Origin: Bacillota bacterium
GTDB lineage: Bacteria > Bacillota > Clostridia > Christensenellales > Aristaeellaceae
Direction of reading: 5' to 3'
NCBI GenBank assembly: GCA_023411395.1
Contig: JAEYOV010000013.1
Span: 40,710 to 104,709, forward strand
DNA: 64,000 bases
Part shown: positions 40,807 to 50,158 of the stretch, piece after piece
Numbering within the stretch: position 1 is the first letter of the stretch
Layout of the letters: the number at the start of each line of letters is the position of its first letter
Position numbers and translations under genes: made by a program
Notes under the pieces: generated by a model
What the model saw: only the letters and a program-made list of their open reading frames with translations
What the model was told of the DNA's origin: nothing
Databases searched by the model: none

Positions 40807-43800
40807 ATGAAAGAAAACATACTTGTTCATGGCGCAAAATTAAGCCGGCGTGATTTTTTTAAGACCATCCCGGAATTTGGCATCATGCCCTTCTGGTTTG
40901 TTAACGGGGCCATGGATTATGATGAAATGGAATATCAACTAAAAGAATACAGGGCAAAGGGCATTCCCGGCATCTATATCCATGCCCGCTTCGGTACGCT
41001 TGACAATACCGGATACCTGACGGAGGACTGGTTTGACCGGCTTCGCTTTGCGGTTCAAAAGGCCCGGGAAATCGGCCTTCAGATCTGGGTGTATGACGAA
41101 TACAACTGGCCTAGCGGCACCGCGGGCAAGCAGGTAATGGCATCCGATCCCAACCTGACCCAGCGCTATCTGGAGCTTATAGAAAGCCACATCCCCGGCC
41201 AGTTTTTCACCTTTATGGAGGGTACGGACAGCCGTTACAACGACCTGGAGGAATCCGAGCCCATTTACGCCTGCGCCATCCTGGAGGAAAACATTCAAAG
41301 CAAGCGCTTTGAATACGTGGACCTGATGCCGAACCTGGCCTTTGACAAGGTGATTACCTGGGAAGCCCCCATGGGCCCCTGGCGGCTGATGTATTTTATC
41401 GAACGCCGGGCAAGCTGGTATGCCGATGTGCTCAACGAGGAGGCAACCGACAAGTTTCTGGAACTGACCCATGAGCGCTACAAGCGGGAGCTGGCCCAGA
41501 ATGGCCCGATCGCCGAAAGCATCCACGGCTTTTATACCGATGAACCGGCCATGCATTACTTTGAGGTGGCCAAGGACAACTACATCATTCCCTGGTCGAA
41601 AAGGATGTGTGCAATCTTCAAGGAGCACAACGGCTATGACCTAACCCGCCATCTGCCCAAGCTGTTTTACGATTTTGGCGGCGATACCCAGCAGTTCCGC
41701 TATGATTTCTTTTCCGCGCTTACAAAGCAGTATGAAAAAACCTACTACAAAAAAATTGAAGACTGGTGCCGGGAAAATAACCTGACCTTCACGGGCCATT
41801 TGCTGTTTGAGGAATGGCTTCGCCTGCACGCCCGCACCGGCGGCAATCTGTTCACGCACCTAAAGCATCTGCACATGACCGGCGTCGACCACCTGTATCC
41901 CCGCATCGGCAACAGGCAAATGCCAGACGAGCACGTAGCCCTGAAAATCGCCTCCTCCGCCGCCCACCAGTTCGGTTCCACCCGGCTTTTATGCGAAAGC
42001 ATGGGCGGCGCTTACTGGGACTGCACCATGGAGCGAATGAAGTGGATCGCCGATTGGGAATATGTGCTGGGCGTGAACCTGTTCAACCCCCACGGCTTCC
42101 ATTATTCCATTGAGGGAGAGCGCAAGCGCGACTGGCCGCCCTCCATGTTCTACCACCATACCTGGTGGCCCCAGTACAAGCAGTTCAACGACTATGTATC
42201 CCGCATGGGCTATATCTTAAGCGGCGGCCGTCACGTAGCCAAAATCGCGATCCTGTATCCCATCAACTCCATCTGGGCCAACTACACACCGCAAAAGGCC
42301 AACGCGGAGAGCGCCTTCATCCAACGGGAATTCAACTATATCACAGACCGGCTTTTGCGGCTGCATCTGGACTTTGACTACCTGGATGAAGACGTGATGG
42401 ACGATTGCGGAATCACAGGCGGGCATATCACCATCCGGGGAGAGAGCTATGAATGCCTGATTCTGCCCGGCGTGACCCACATCAAGGAAAAAACCCTCAG
42501 CCGGCTGGAAGCGTTTGTATCGGGCGGCGGCAAAGTGATTGCCGACGGCCTGCTTCCCTTGGATGCCATAGAAGGCAGCAAGGATAACTTTATGGAGCGG
42601 GTACAGGCCCTGTTCGGGCAGGATCCTATTTCCGTCCACGCATCCTTTTTGAAGGACGCACAAACGCCAGGCGCGCTGGCCATACCCCACGGGCAAAACG
42701 GCAAAGCCATCCTTTGCCCGGCCGGGTTTGAAACAGGCGATAACCTGCCCTATCTGGAAAGCGTAGTCCGTTCCTGCGTGGACAGCGAAATCTTTATCGA
42801 TCAGGAGGAGGTCTTCTGTCTGCACCGGGTGAAGGACGGAGAGGATTTCTTTTTCCTGGTGAATCCCACCCGGCAGCCGCTGCAAACAAAGGTACGTATC
42901 CGCGGGACGCATGAGCCGGAACTGTGGAACCTGGAAACAGGAGAAACAGCGCCTGCCGCCCCTTATACCATAGAGGACGGCTTTACCTGCTTCACCCTTC
43001 CCCTGCCCCGGACCGGCTCAGCCATGATCCATCTGTCGCCGCCCGCCAGCAAGTACATCAGCAACACGAACCTTACTGTGGCCGGCTTTGAAGGAAACAG
43101 CGTGGCCGCCTATGGCCGCGTGAAGACGGGTGAGGCCTTTTTAACGGTGAGCGCTTCCGGCAAGGACACGCGCCTTGCGCAGCCCGCCCAATCCCCCTTG
43201 CCCGCTATCTTCCCCGAAGACACCTTCACCGTGCGCTTGCACAACCCCAACGCATTGATCCTGAATCAATGGAAGGTGCACTTTGAGGACGATGAAGCCT
43301 GTGCGGATCAGGTGAAGTCACTGGATACCTCCGCCCCCGGCTGGATGGATTTTGTCATGGGCTGCTGGGAACTGCAATTGCCAACCGAACGCCCATCGGC
43401 CACCTATCCCGTAACGCTGTGGTATGTCACGTGCTTTACGTGCGAAACGAAGATCGATGATCTTAACATGATGATCGACGGCTTCAAGGGCGATTACGAG
43501 ATTTATCTCAATGGCAACCGGATCATGGAAAAGCCGGTCAGAAGCTATCTGGACGCAGAGATTATGTCCCTGCCCTTGCGGGATGCCGTAATCGGGGAAA
43601 ACACCCTGGCGGTGCGCATGACGGTGCACGGCAAAAATGGCGGCATCCTGGATCTTTTGAAGCTCACCGGCACATTCACCGTGCGGGACGATATCCTCTG
43701 TGCGCCTGCAAATACCCTTCGCTACGGCGATTGGTGCAAGCAGGGGTATCTATACCTTGCTTCCATGGTGGACTACGAGAAAGAGATCATCCTGCCCAAA

Positions 43801-44064
43801 GGGTACATGGGCAAAACGCTCCTGCTGGAGGCGGACGTGGGGGACGATCTTTTCGAGGTGTTCATTGACGGCGAACCGGCGGGCACGCGGCTGTGGAGTC
43901 CCTATGTTCTGAACATCACACCCTTTGTCAAATCAAACCGCTTCACCCTTATCATAAGAGTGGTGAACACCGTTGCCAACCTGCTGACCAGGCAGGGCAA
44001 GGAATCGGGGCTCCGGTCCTTGACCATTACCCCTTATGACAGGTATAATTTTCTAATGTCATAG
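40807..44064 (+). CDS. GH106-like alpha-L-rhamnosidase family protein
   Basis: The protein of about 1085 residues matches the architecture of glycosyl hydrolase family 106 / PF17132 proteins. It has an N-terminal barrel opening with FGIMPFWFVNG and GIPGIYIHARFGTLD, YDEYNWPSGTAG, FYTDEPAMHYF and ESMGGAYWDCT. A GATase-like middle domain and C-terminal beta-sandwich domains (about 850-1080, with jelly-roll carbohydrate-binding character) follow. Characterised GH106 enzymes remove alpha-L-rhamnose. There is no signal peptide, so the substrate is probably imported. AAAAGGAG precedes the ATG with a rather long 12-base spacer. The LacI gene 17 bases downstream is in the same operon. Confidence 0.85.
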   Translation: MKENILVHGAKLSRRDFFKTIPEFGIMPFWFVNGAMDYDEMEYQLKEYRAKGIPGIYIHARFGTLDNTGYLTEDWFDRLRFAVQKAREIGLQIWVYDEYNWPSGTAGKQVMASDPNLTQRYLELIESHIPGQFFTFMEGTDSRYNDLEESEPIYACAILEENIQSKRFEYVDLMPNLAFDKVITWEAPMGPWRLMYFIERRASWYADVLNEEATDKFLELTHERYKRELAQNGPIAESIHGFYTDEPAMHYFEVAKDNYIIPWSKRMCAIFKEHNGYDLTRHLPKLFYDFGGDTQQFRYDFFSALTKQYEKTYYKKIEDWCRENNLTFTGHLLFEEWLRLHARTGGNLFTHLKHLHMTGVDHLYPRIGNRQMPDEHVALKIASSAAHQFGSTRLLCESMGGAYWDCTMERMKWIADWEYVLGVNLFNPHGFHYSIEGERKRDWPPSMFYHHTWWPQYKQFNDYVSRMGYILSGGRHVAKIAILYPINSIWANYTPQKANAESAFIQREFNYITDRLLRLHLDFDYLDEDVMDDCGITGGHITIRGESYECLILPGVTHIKEKTLSRLEAFVSGGGKVIADGLLPLDAIEGSKDNFMERVQALFGQDPISVHASFLKDAQTPGALAIPHGQNGKAILCPAGFETGDNLPYLESVVRSCVDSEIFIDQEEVFCLHRVKDGEDFFFLVNPTRQPLQTKVRIRGTHEPELWNLETGETAPAAPYTIEDGFTCFTLPLPRTGSAMIHLSPPASKYISNTNLTVAGFEGNSVAAYGRVKTGEAFLTVSASGKDTRLAQPAQSPLPAIFPEDTFTVRLHNPNALILNQWKVHFEDDEACADQVKSLDTSAPGWMDFVMGCWELQLPTERPSATYPVTLWYVTCFTCETKIDDLNMMIDGFKGDYEIYLNGNRIMEKPVRSYLDAEIMSLPLRDAVIGENTLAVRMTVHGKNGGILDLLKLTGTFTVRDDILCAPANTLRYGDWCKQGYLYLASMVDYEKEIILPKGYMGKTLLLEADVGDDLFEVFIDGEPAGTRLWSPYVLNITPFVKSNRFTLIIRVVNTVANLLTRQGKESGLRSLTITPYDRYNFLMS

Positions 44065-44081
44065 AGAAGGGGGGCGGTTTC

Positions 44082-45092
44082 ATGTCGGTCACCATCAAGG
44101 ATGTGAGCAAGGCGGCAGGCGTATCCATTGCCACCGTATCCAAGGTCCTCAACGGGGACTTCAGCAAGGTGAGCACAGAAACGCGCACCCGCATCCAGCG
44201 CCTGGCCGATGAGATGCATTACCGCCCCAACATGCTGGCCAGAAGCCTTGTTTCCCGCAAATTCAATATGATCGGCCTGATCGTGCCCGACAACTCCAAC
44301 CCCTATTACGCGGAAATGGCCCGGGGTATGACGGATGAGGCGCTGCGCTTTGGCTACCATGCCATGATCAACAACACGGATTTGATGCACGCGCGGGAAC
44401 TAAGCTGCATCAAAACCATGGCAGGCTATCATGTCCGCGGGCTGGTACTGGTAGGCAACTATGATACGGTCCTGGATAACATCGAGCTGATCAAAAAATA
44501 TCGCATCCATTACATGGCCGTGGAAAATTACCGCGACGGTTTGGAAAACTGCGTATATGTGGACAATTTTGCAGGCTCCTACAAGGCGGTGGAGCATTTG
44601 ATCAAGCGCGGGCACAGGGAGATTGCCTACATCACGGGCCAGGGAACCCTGCACGCCCCCAACGATGAAAGGCTCCGGGGCTACGAAATGGCCATGGCGG
44701 ATCATGAACTGCCCATCAACCCCTATCTGCTGGAGTGCGGGGGGTTCAACCTGGAGACAGGATACAGAAAAACGCTGCAGCTATTGGGCCGCGGCATTCC
44801 CTTTACCGCCATCGCCTGCGGAAACGACATGATCGCGCTGGGAGCTTTCCAGGCCATCCGGGAGCACAAGCTCAGGGTACCGTGGGATATATCCCTGGTG
44901 GGCTTTGACGATGTATACCTCTCGGCCATGATGGAGCCGCGGCTGACAACCATGCGCCAGCCGGCCTATGAAATCGGCGTATGCGCCGTGAACATGCTCA
45001 TTGAGCGGATGGAAGGAAAATCCGTTACCGAAAAGAACAGGTGCTTTGAGCCCATCCTCATGGAAAGGGATACAGTCAGCTACCGCACCTGA
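44082..45092 (+). CDS. LacI-family regulator A, candidate AAACGTTT-binding repressor
   Basis: This 336-residue repressor has the headpiece VTIKDVSKAAGVSIATVSKVLNG and a sugar-binding core (GLIVPDNSNPYYAEMARGMTDEAL, VDNFAGSYKAVEHLIKRGHREIAYITG, VGFDDVYLSAMMEPRLTT). It follows the GH106-like gene by 17 bases, so it is induced with it. Its recognition helix is identical to that of the paralogue at 52538, and the two proteins are similar along their whole length. Both probably bind the GGATAAACGTTTATCC operators seen in this region; that link is inference. Confidence 0.93.
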   Translation: MSVTIKDVSKAAGVSIATVSKVLNGDFSKVSTETRTRIQRLADEMHYRPNMLARSLVSRKFNMIGLIVPDNSNPYYAEMARGMTDEALRFGYHAMINNTDLMHARELSCIKTMAGYHVRGLVLVGNYDTVLDNIELIKKYRIHYMAVENYRDGLENCVYVDNFAGSYKAVEHLIKRGHREIAYITGQGTLHAPNDERLRGYEMAMADHELPINPYLLECGGFNLETGYRKTLQLLGRGIPFTAIACGNDMIALGAFQAIREHKLRVPWDISLVGFDDVYLSAMMEPRLTTMRQPAYEIGVCAVNMLIERMEGKSVTEKNRCFEPILMERDTVSYRT

Positions 45093-45139
45093 CGGATGTC
45101 CTCTTGCGGTTTCATCAAAACCGGCTTTCCCGGTGCTCC

Positions 45140-46051
45140 CTATCCCCAAACCACGGGACGCTTTGTATGGGCATGAAAATAACCCATGGCCTCCGCCTTC
45201 TGCTCCGGGCTCATGTCAGGAAGGTGGGACAGCGCATAAGGCTTCCCCAATTGCCTGTACTTGGCGGCGCCCATCCGGTGATAGGCCATCAATTCGGCCC
45301 GGGGAATGCTCGGGTATTTCGTAAGAAGCGCGATGATCCCGTCATAATGGGAGGCCTCATCATTGCACCCTGGAATGATGGGGCAGCGGAGAATGATAAA
45401 CGCCCCCAAATGAACCAGCATGTCAAGGTTTGCAAGAATGCGCCGGTTGCCGGCTCCCGTAAGCGCCTGATGGGCCGCAGGATCAGTAACCTTGTAATCA
45501 TAAAGGAATACATCCGTAAGCTTCGCCGCTTCTTTGAGTGCCTTTTCTTCCACATACCCGCATGTTTCCAGGCAGGTGTGAAGGCCCTTGTCCTTGGCAG
45601 CCTCCAAAAGCGCCAGGGTAAATTCCGCCTGCATCAGCGGTTCACCGCCCGAGACGGTGATCCCGCCGCCGGAGGTTTCATAATACAGCCTGTCTTTCAT
45701 GACCTCGGCCATGACTTCCTCCACCGTAACGGTTTTTCCGCTCAGGGAAAGGGCATCATAAGCGCAGGCTTTGACGCATGCCCCGCAGGCAATGCACTTT
45801 TCAAAATCCACCTGATGATATTCTTCCGTCACGCGATGCGCGCCCACAGGGCATACCTTTTCGCAGGCGCCGCAGCGGACGCATGCGGATTCCACATAGC
45901 AAAGCTGCACCTTGGGACTGATGCACTCCGGGTTGTGGCACCACAGGCACCGAAGCGGACAGCCTTTCATAAAGACCGTGGTGCGGATGCCCGGCCCGTC
46001 ATCCACCGAAAAGCGCTGTATATCTGTGATAAATCCTGTTATGGCAGCCAT
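45140..46051 (-). CDS. Glycyl radical enzyme activase (radical SAM)
   Basis: The 303-residue protein carries the radical-SAM motif KGCPLRCLWCHNPE (C31, C35, C38). Two 4Fe-4S ferredoxin clusters follow (CVRCGACEKVCP and CIACGACVKACA), then GGGITVSGGEPLMQ. This two-cluster insert is typical of activases for diol-dehydratase-like glycyl radical enzymes rather than of pyruvate formate-lyase itself. It installs the glycyl radical on the enzyme encoded directly upstream. Its ATG lies one base after that gene's stop with no separate ribosome binding site, so translation is coupled. A longer open frame to 46198 overlaps the partner gene and was rejected. Confidence 0.94.
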   Translation of the reverse strand: MAAITGFITDIQRFSVDDGPGIRTTVFMKGCPLRCLWCHNPECISPKVQLCYVESACVRCGACEKVCPVGAHRVTEEYHQVDFEKCIACGACVKACAYDALSLSGKTVTVEEVMAEVMKDRLYYETSGGGITVSGGEPLMQAEFTLALLEAAKDKGLHTCLETCGYVEEKALKEAAKLTDVFLYDYKVTDPAAHQALTGAGNRRILANLDMLVHLGAFIILRCPIIPGCNDEASHYDGIIALLTKYPSIPRAELMAYHRMGAAKYRQLGKPYALSHLPDMSPEQKAEAMGYFHAHTKRPVVWG

Positions 46052-46052
46052 A

Positions 46053-48290
46053 TCAGTGCACGGTGCGCGACAGCACTTCCTGCTGCACGTCTTTTTCCAG
46101 TTCCACAAACCGGGCGCTGAACCCCCCCACCCGGACCAGCAGGGAACGATGGTTTTCCGGATGGGCGATGGCCTCCTCCAAATCCTTGCGGCCAACAACG
46201 GTGATCATGGCCTGGGTGCCGCCGTTTAAAAAGTATGCGTCCAGCAGGGCGCGGATTTTTTCCGGAGCCCGCTCAAACACGTCCCGGCCAAACTTGATGT
46301 TTTGCACGGAACCCGCATGGTTTTCCGCCGGGAAGGACGCCAGGGAGTTGAGCATGGCGGTGATGCCGTTTGTATCCATGCCGCCCACGGGATTATTGGC
46401 ATTGGCCATGAAGGTGCGCGCCTTTCTCCCGTCTGCGGAGGCCCCTGTCCAGCGGCCCAGGTACGTGTTGGCGGAGTTGTTGATGACCACCATCAGGAAG
46501 GAATGGAGGCCAACCCGGGCGGCCTGCTCCTTGATGGTACGGGCCTCAAAGTCGTGCAGGTCATGGGCCAGGTCATCCACCGTCTTGATGTCGTTGCCGT
46601 ACTTCGGGGCCTTGAGGAGCAGCTTTTGTTCCAGCTCATAGCCCTCAAAGTCGGCTTTCAGCGCTTCAAGCAGCCGGCCGGGAGTGATGGTTTTCTTTTC
46701 AAACACCGCCTCCCGGATGGCGGCAAGGCTGTCCACGGTGTTGATGTTGCCGTAGGATTCCAGTGTCGCCCCAAGATAGGCAATGCCGCCCGACAGCATG
46801 GATTTTCCGCTTTCGATGCAGCCGTCGTACAAAAGGCTCATCATCAGGAAGGGAGCCTGCTTTGCGGTTTGCTCCAGAATGATGGCCTCCGTCTCAGCCA
46901 GCACCTGGATATAATGGGTGATCTGCTTTTTATAGGCCTCATAGAAACCCTCAAACGTTTTGAAATCCTCGAATTTGCCAAGAGCCAGCCCCATGGGGCG
47001 GTTCAACACAATCTCCCGGCCGTTGAACAGCGTCACTTCCAAGGCTTTGAGCATATTGATGACGCCGTTGGGCGAACCGAAGCTCTCATGGTCGATGATG
47101 TATTCGCCGCAACCAAAAGGAACGTACTGCTCAGCCTTTTCCCTGGGCAGGCGGAAGGCGTTTTGCACAGCCGGCACGTTCACGTCATCACTGTAGAGCA
47201 TGGGATAGGTGGCTCCCCCGCCCAGCACCTCCAGCGCTTTTTGATACAGCCGTTCCTCCATGCCCTTGTACAGGCGCAGCGTCAGCTGGGGCTCGATATC
47301 ATGTACGATGCGGGAAGCCTCCATGGCCAGCATGGCGAAGGCATCGGCGTTTTTCTCGTTCCTGCGGCCCAAGCCGCCGATGACCACCCGGCCGTGATAA
47401 ACGGTTTTCCGGGCCACCATCAGCCTCCACAGATTCACGACGCATTGGAGCGCCTCCGCTTCCGTGAGTGTGCCCATATGGAGGTCCCTTGCCAGAAAGT
47501 CCCCCAGGTACACATCCATGCGGCCGTAGTCCATGACGCCGGCCAGGCAGGAATACAGCCAGCTTAACTGAATGGCCTGCCGTAAGGTTTGAGGGGCATG
47601 GGAAGCCACAAACTCAAGATCCGCGGCCATTTGCGCAAGCTCTCCGGCCCGCTGTAACGAAGCATCCTCCATCATGGCATAGGCTTGCCGGGCATAGTGC
47701 AGGCAGCAATCCGCGATCAGGTCAACCATCATGGAAAGCCCCTCGTAAAAACCCTCCGGGTCGCCCTGCGCCCGCTTCTCTTCAATCTGCTTTTTGAGGC
47801 CAGGCAACCCCAGAGTCAGCAAGGTTTCATAATTTTCATAGGCCCCTGTCATGCGGTACAGGGGAAATCCCACGCCCACATCCCCCGCAAAGGCATCGCT
47901 GGGAAGATAGGTGCGGATACGGCCGGTAAATTGTTCCTTCACATGGGCCGTGGTGTTTTCCTTTTCCCAGAAGGCCATCATCTCCCGGATTTCAGCGGCC
48001 TCGCTGCTGTCTTCCGCAACCTCCGCCAGCGCTTTTTGGAAAACATCCGCGCGGTAAAAATACCCCATGCCGTGGGGAAGGCGGTACAGCGTCACATCCG
48101 GGGAAAAGCCCACGCCCCGGTACTCCATCAGCAGCGTTCTGCCCGCGAACAAATCCTCATTCTCAATGGGCGGCAAAAGCGCGGGATACAGCACCTGCAA
48201 GCACTTTGCTTCCCGAATGGCCAGAGGCGCGTCCTTGTATTCCCGGAAGACTTTCGTAAACCGCTTCTCTATGGACAGATCATACCGCAT
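46053..48290 (-). CDS. Glycyl radical enzyme with atypical CGE active site
   Basis: The 745-residue protein has the PFL-type barrel and a C-terminal glycyl radical domain, RVGGFSARF (radical glycine about G723). The thiyl-radical site reads PFGCGEYIIDHE with C394 and E396. The Cys-x-Glu pair places it with dehydratases and C-X lyases, not formate acetyltransferases, which have CysCys. However, the common GCVEP is replaced by GCGEY. Substrate unknown. In a rhamnose/fucose-type setting a propanediol-like dehydratase is conceivable, but the motif argues for a different reaction. AAGGAGG precedes the ATG. Activase downstream, AraC regulator divergent. Confidence 0.9.
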   Translation of the reverse strand: MRYDLSIEKRFTKVFREYKDAPLAIREAKCLQVLYPALLPPIENEDLFAGRTLLMEYRGVGFSPDVTLYRLPHGMGYFYRADVFQKALAEVAEDSSEAAEIREMMAFWEKENTTAHVKEQFTGRIRTYLPSDAFAGDVGVGFPLYRMTGAYENYETLLTLGLPGLKKQIEEKRAQGDPEGFYEGLSMMVDLIADCCLHYARQAYAMMEDASLQRAGELAQMAADLEFVASHAPQTLRQAIQLSWLYSCLAGVMDYGRMDVYLGDFLARDLHMGTLTEAEALQCVVNLWRLMVARKTVYHGRVVIGGLGRRNEKNADAFAMLAMEASRIVHDIEPQLTLRLYKGMEERLYQKALEVLGGGATYPMLYSDDVNVPAVQNAFRLPREKAEQYVPFGCGEYIIDHESFGSPNGVINMLKALEVTLFNGREIVLNRPMGLALGKFEDFKTFEGFYEAYKKQITHYIQVLAETEAIILEQTAKQAPFLMMSLLYDGCIESGKSMLSGGIAYLGATLESYGNINTVDSLAAIREAVFEKKTITPGRLLEALKADFEGYELEQKLLLKAPKYGNDIKTVDDLAHDLHDFEARTIKEQAARVGLHSFLMVVINNSANTYLGRWTGASADGRKARTFMANANNPVGGMDTNGITAMLNSLASFPAENHAGSVQNIKFGRDVFERAPEKIRALLDAYFLNGGTQAMITVVGRKDLEEAIAHPENHRSLLVRVGGFSARFVELEKDVQQEVLSRTVH

Positions 48291-48375
48291 GAATGTGCCT
48301 CCTTATTAACCTAGGCGGATTGCGCCGAAAAAGGTAATCCGTTTTGCTTTCTCTCTTATCCGCCTTCATGACTGT

Positions 48376-48381
48376 ATTGTA
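48376..48381 (-). promoter_or_regulatory. -10 box of the glycyl radical enzyme operon
   Basis: TACAAT on the minus strand with no acceptable -35 at 16-18 bases. The position of the missing -35 overlaps the direct repeats at 48399-48418, consistent with an activator-dependent promoter. Confidence 0.45.
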
Positions 48382-48398
48382 GCACGGCATGAACCGCC

Positions 48399-48418
48399 AT
48401 GCTTGCGCTATGCTTGCG
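48399..48418. promoter_or_regulatory. Direct repeat, candidate AraC binding site
   Basis: ATGCTTGCG occurs at 48399-48407 and again at 48410-48418, an 11-base period (one helical turn). It lies in the divergent space between the AraC-family gene and the glycyl radical enzyme gene, overlapping the expected -35 region of the latter. Confidence 0.5.
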
Positions 48419-48460
48419 GATTATGCTATATTGATATCAAACTTTGAAGGAGAAGTTTGG

Positions 48461-49339
48461 ATGGATGTATTTCACTTTACTGGGGATGCCTTTTTGGACC
48501 CCGCTTCCCAGGTGCATTATAACTATATAACCCAGGTAAAGTCCGTGACACGCCTGCATGACCACGATTTTTGCGAAGTGTTTCTGATCGCCTACGGCCA
48601 GGTGACCCATGTGGTGAACGGCCAGGCGCAAGAGCTTCACGAGGGTTCCATGATGTTGATGCGTCCCACGGATATTCACTGTTACCAGCCCTTGGGCGAG
48701 CTTGGCTGCGGCATCATGAACCTGGCCTTTCCGACAACCGTTTTGCAAAAGGCGCTGGATCTTCTCTGGGACGATTACCGCACCTGCCCCCTGTGGACAA
48801 GCCCGCTGCCGGCCCATTCGGTGCTGCCGTCCGGCAAGGTGAAGGAATGGATCGGCGCCTTTTCGGAACTGAACCTGCTGCCGGTGGAAGACAAGGCGGG
48901 CATACGCCGCCATGTTAGAAGGCTATTGATGCTGCTCCTCACCACCTGCTTTTATCCTCCGCGGCCCGCGCCCAAAACAAAGGTGCCGGAGTGGCTGTAC
49001 AAGCTCCATGCCGCCATGCAGGAGCCGGCACGGTTTCAGGCGGGACTTTCCGCCATGCTGGCCCTGTGCCCGAAAACGCCGGAGCACATGTACCGCCAGT
49101 TTCGCCATTACTACCACAAGACGCCGTCGGAATTCATCGGCGACCTGCGCATCAATTACGCCGCCAATCTCCTTCAGAATACGGACCAGCCCATTACCCA
49201 GGTTGCCCTTTCCTCCGGCTTTGAAAACCTGAGTTATTTTTATGGGCAGTTCAAGCGGCGCTTCGGCCTCACACCCGCCCGTTTCCGTAAGGAAAACCAA
49301 ACCTTAACCATCAGCCCGGAAGATATCCCTGTGCATTGA
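48461..49339 (+). CDS. AraC-family regulator, ChbR-like
   Basis: The 292-residue regulator has an N-terminal cupin (HDHDFCEVFLIAYGQVTHVV, MMLMRPTDIHCYQP) and a C-terminal double helix-turn-helix ending FGLTPARFRKE. AAGGAGA seven bases before the ATG at 48461 fixes the start. It is divergent from the glycyl radical enzyme operon, the likely target. The lyxose isomerase-family gene starts 88 bases downstream but has its own promoter and operator. Confidence 0.9.
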   Translation: MDVFHFTGDAFLDPASQVHYNYITQVKSVTRLHDHDFCEVFLIAYGQVTHVVNGQAQELHEGSMMLMRPTDIHCYQPLGELGCGIMNLAFPTTVLQKALDLLWDDYRTCPLWTSPLPAHSVLPSGKVKEWIGAFSELNLLPVEDKAGIRRHVRRLLMLLLTTCFYPPRPAPKTKVPEWLYKLHAAMQEPARFQAGLSAMLALCPKTPEHMYRQFRHYYHKTPSEFIGDLRINYAANLLQNTDQPITQVALSSGFENLSYFYGQFKRRFGLTPARFRKENQTLTISPEDIPVH

Positions 49340-49365
49340 CAGCCTCCCGAATGCCATGCTACAAT
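49336..49365 (+). promoter_or_regulatory. Promoter of the lyxose isomerase-family gene
   Basis: TTGACA (49336-49341), an 18-base spacer and TACAAT (49360-49365); the -35 hexamer lies at the very end of the preceding AraC gene. Confidence 0.75.
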
Positions 49366-49379
49366 GGCCCTAAGGATGT

Positions 49380-49395
49380 GGATAAACGTTTATTC
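49380..49395 (+). promoter_or_regulatory. LacI-type operator, lyxose isomerase gene
   Basis: GGATAAACGTTTATTC, the best match to the 16-bp palindrome in the window, begins 15 bases after the -10 box. Confidence 0.78.
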
Positions 49396-49427
49396 TCCAA
49401 GCATAAATGAAGAAAGGAAGAATCAAC

Positions 49428-49970
49428 ATGGATCGCAAAGCATACGAAGCCGCCCGGGAAAAAGCCCTGCAATACTTTGAAAAAGCCGGCATTGCCCTGA
49501 CGGAAGCGGAACGGGAGAATGTGGAAGTCGCCGACTTTGGCCTCAATGACCTTGCCCGTACCGGCCTGGAACTTGTGACCTATATCAACACCAGCCGCTG
49601 CTGCGCCAAGGAATTGGTGCTGTTCCCAGGCCAGACCTGTCCCGAGCACCGGCACCCGACCATTGCCGGTGTGCCCGGCAAGGAGGAAACCTTCCGCTGC
49701 CGCATGGGCAAAGTGTATCTGTACGTATCCGGCACGCCCTGCCCCTCCCCCGCGGCCAAGCCTCCCAAGGGAGACGAGGCTTACTACAACGCCTATCATG
49801 AAATCATTCTGCATCCCGGCGAGCAGTTTACCCTTGCCCCGGATACGCCCCACTGGTTCCAGGGCGGCCCGGAAGGCGCCGTCGTCTCCGAATTCAGCAC
49901 GGCCAGCCACGACGATACGGACATATTCACCGATCCCAGGATCAAGCGGGCGCCGGTGGTGGAAGATTAA
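49428..49970 (+). CDS. D-lyxose ketol-isomerase family cupin
   Basis: The 180-residue single-domain cupin matches the D-lyxose isomerase family (PF07385, which includes E. coli YdaE- and z5688-like sugar isomerases that interconvert D-lyxose/D-xylulose and D-mannose/D-fructose). Metal-ligand residues are visible in CPEHRHP, the GKEETFRC stretch and DTPHWFQGG. It is cytoplasmic. GAAAGGAAG precedes the ATG at 49428. It has its own promoter with a LacI-type operator and a terminator just after the stop, so it is monocistronic within the regulon. Confidence 0.88.
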   Translation: MDRKAYEAAREKALQYFEKAGIALTEAERENVEVADFGLNDLARTGLELVTYINTSRCCAKELVLFPGQTCPEHRHPTIAGVPGKEETFRCRMGKVYLYVSGTPCPSPAAKPPKGDEAYYNAYHEIILHPGEQFTLAPDTPHWFQGGPEGAVVSEFSTASHDDTDIFTDPRIKRAPVVED

Positions 49971-49983
49971 CCGCTCATTTCAC

Positions 49984-50012
49984 AAAGGGGACGGCAATGC
50001 TGTCCTCTTTTT
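49984..50012 (+). terminator. Terminator of the lyxose isomerase-family gene
   Basis: AAAGGGGACGGC pairs with GCTGTCCTCTTT across a three-base loop (two G-U pairs), followed by T residues. Confidence 0.7.
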
Positions 50013-50056
50013 CTGGCTTGCAAAAAATGGCTGGCCGTTTTCCAAAGGTTCCTGCG

Positions 50057-50085
50057 TTGACATTTCAAGCCTCATCCCCTATACT
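50057..50085 (+). promoter_or_regulatory. Promoter of the hydrolase gene at 50159
   Basis: TTGACA (50057-50062), a 17-base spacer and TATACT (50080-50085). Confidence 0.85.
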
Positions 50086-50095
50086 GTCATATAGA

Positions 50096-50111
50096 GGCTA
50101 AACGTTTATTC
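50096..50111 (+). promoter_or_regulatory. LacI-type operator, gene at 50159
   Basis: GGCTAAACGTTTATTC starts 11 bases after the -10 box, the same geometry as the GH106 promoter. Confidence 0.75.
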
Positions 50112-50158
50112 CCCAGAGATTCCAGCAATGCGCATCAAGCGAAGGGAGCTATCAATCC

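Noticed and set aside
45140..46198. A longer activase overlapping the glycyl radical enzyme gene
   Set aside because: The extra 49 residues are the partner gene read out of frame; the family start is MAAITGFITDIQRFS.
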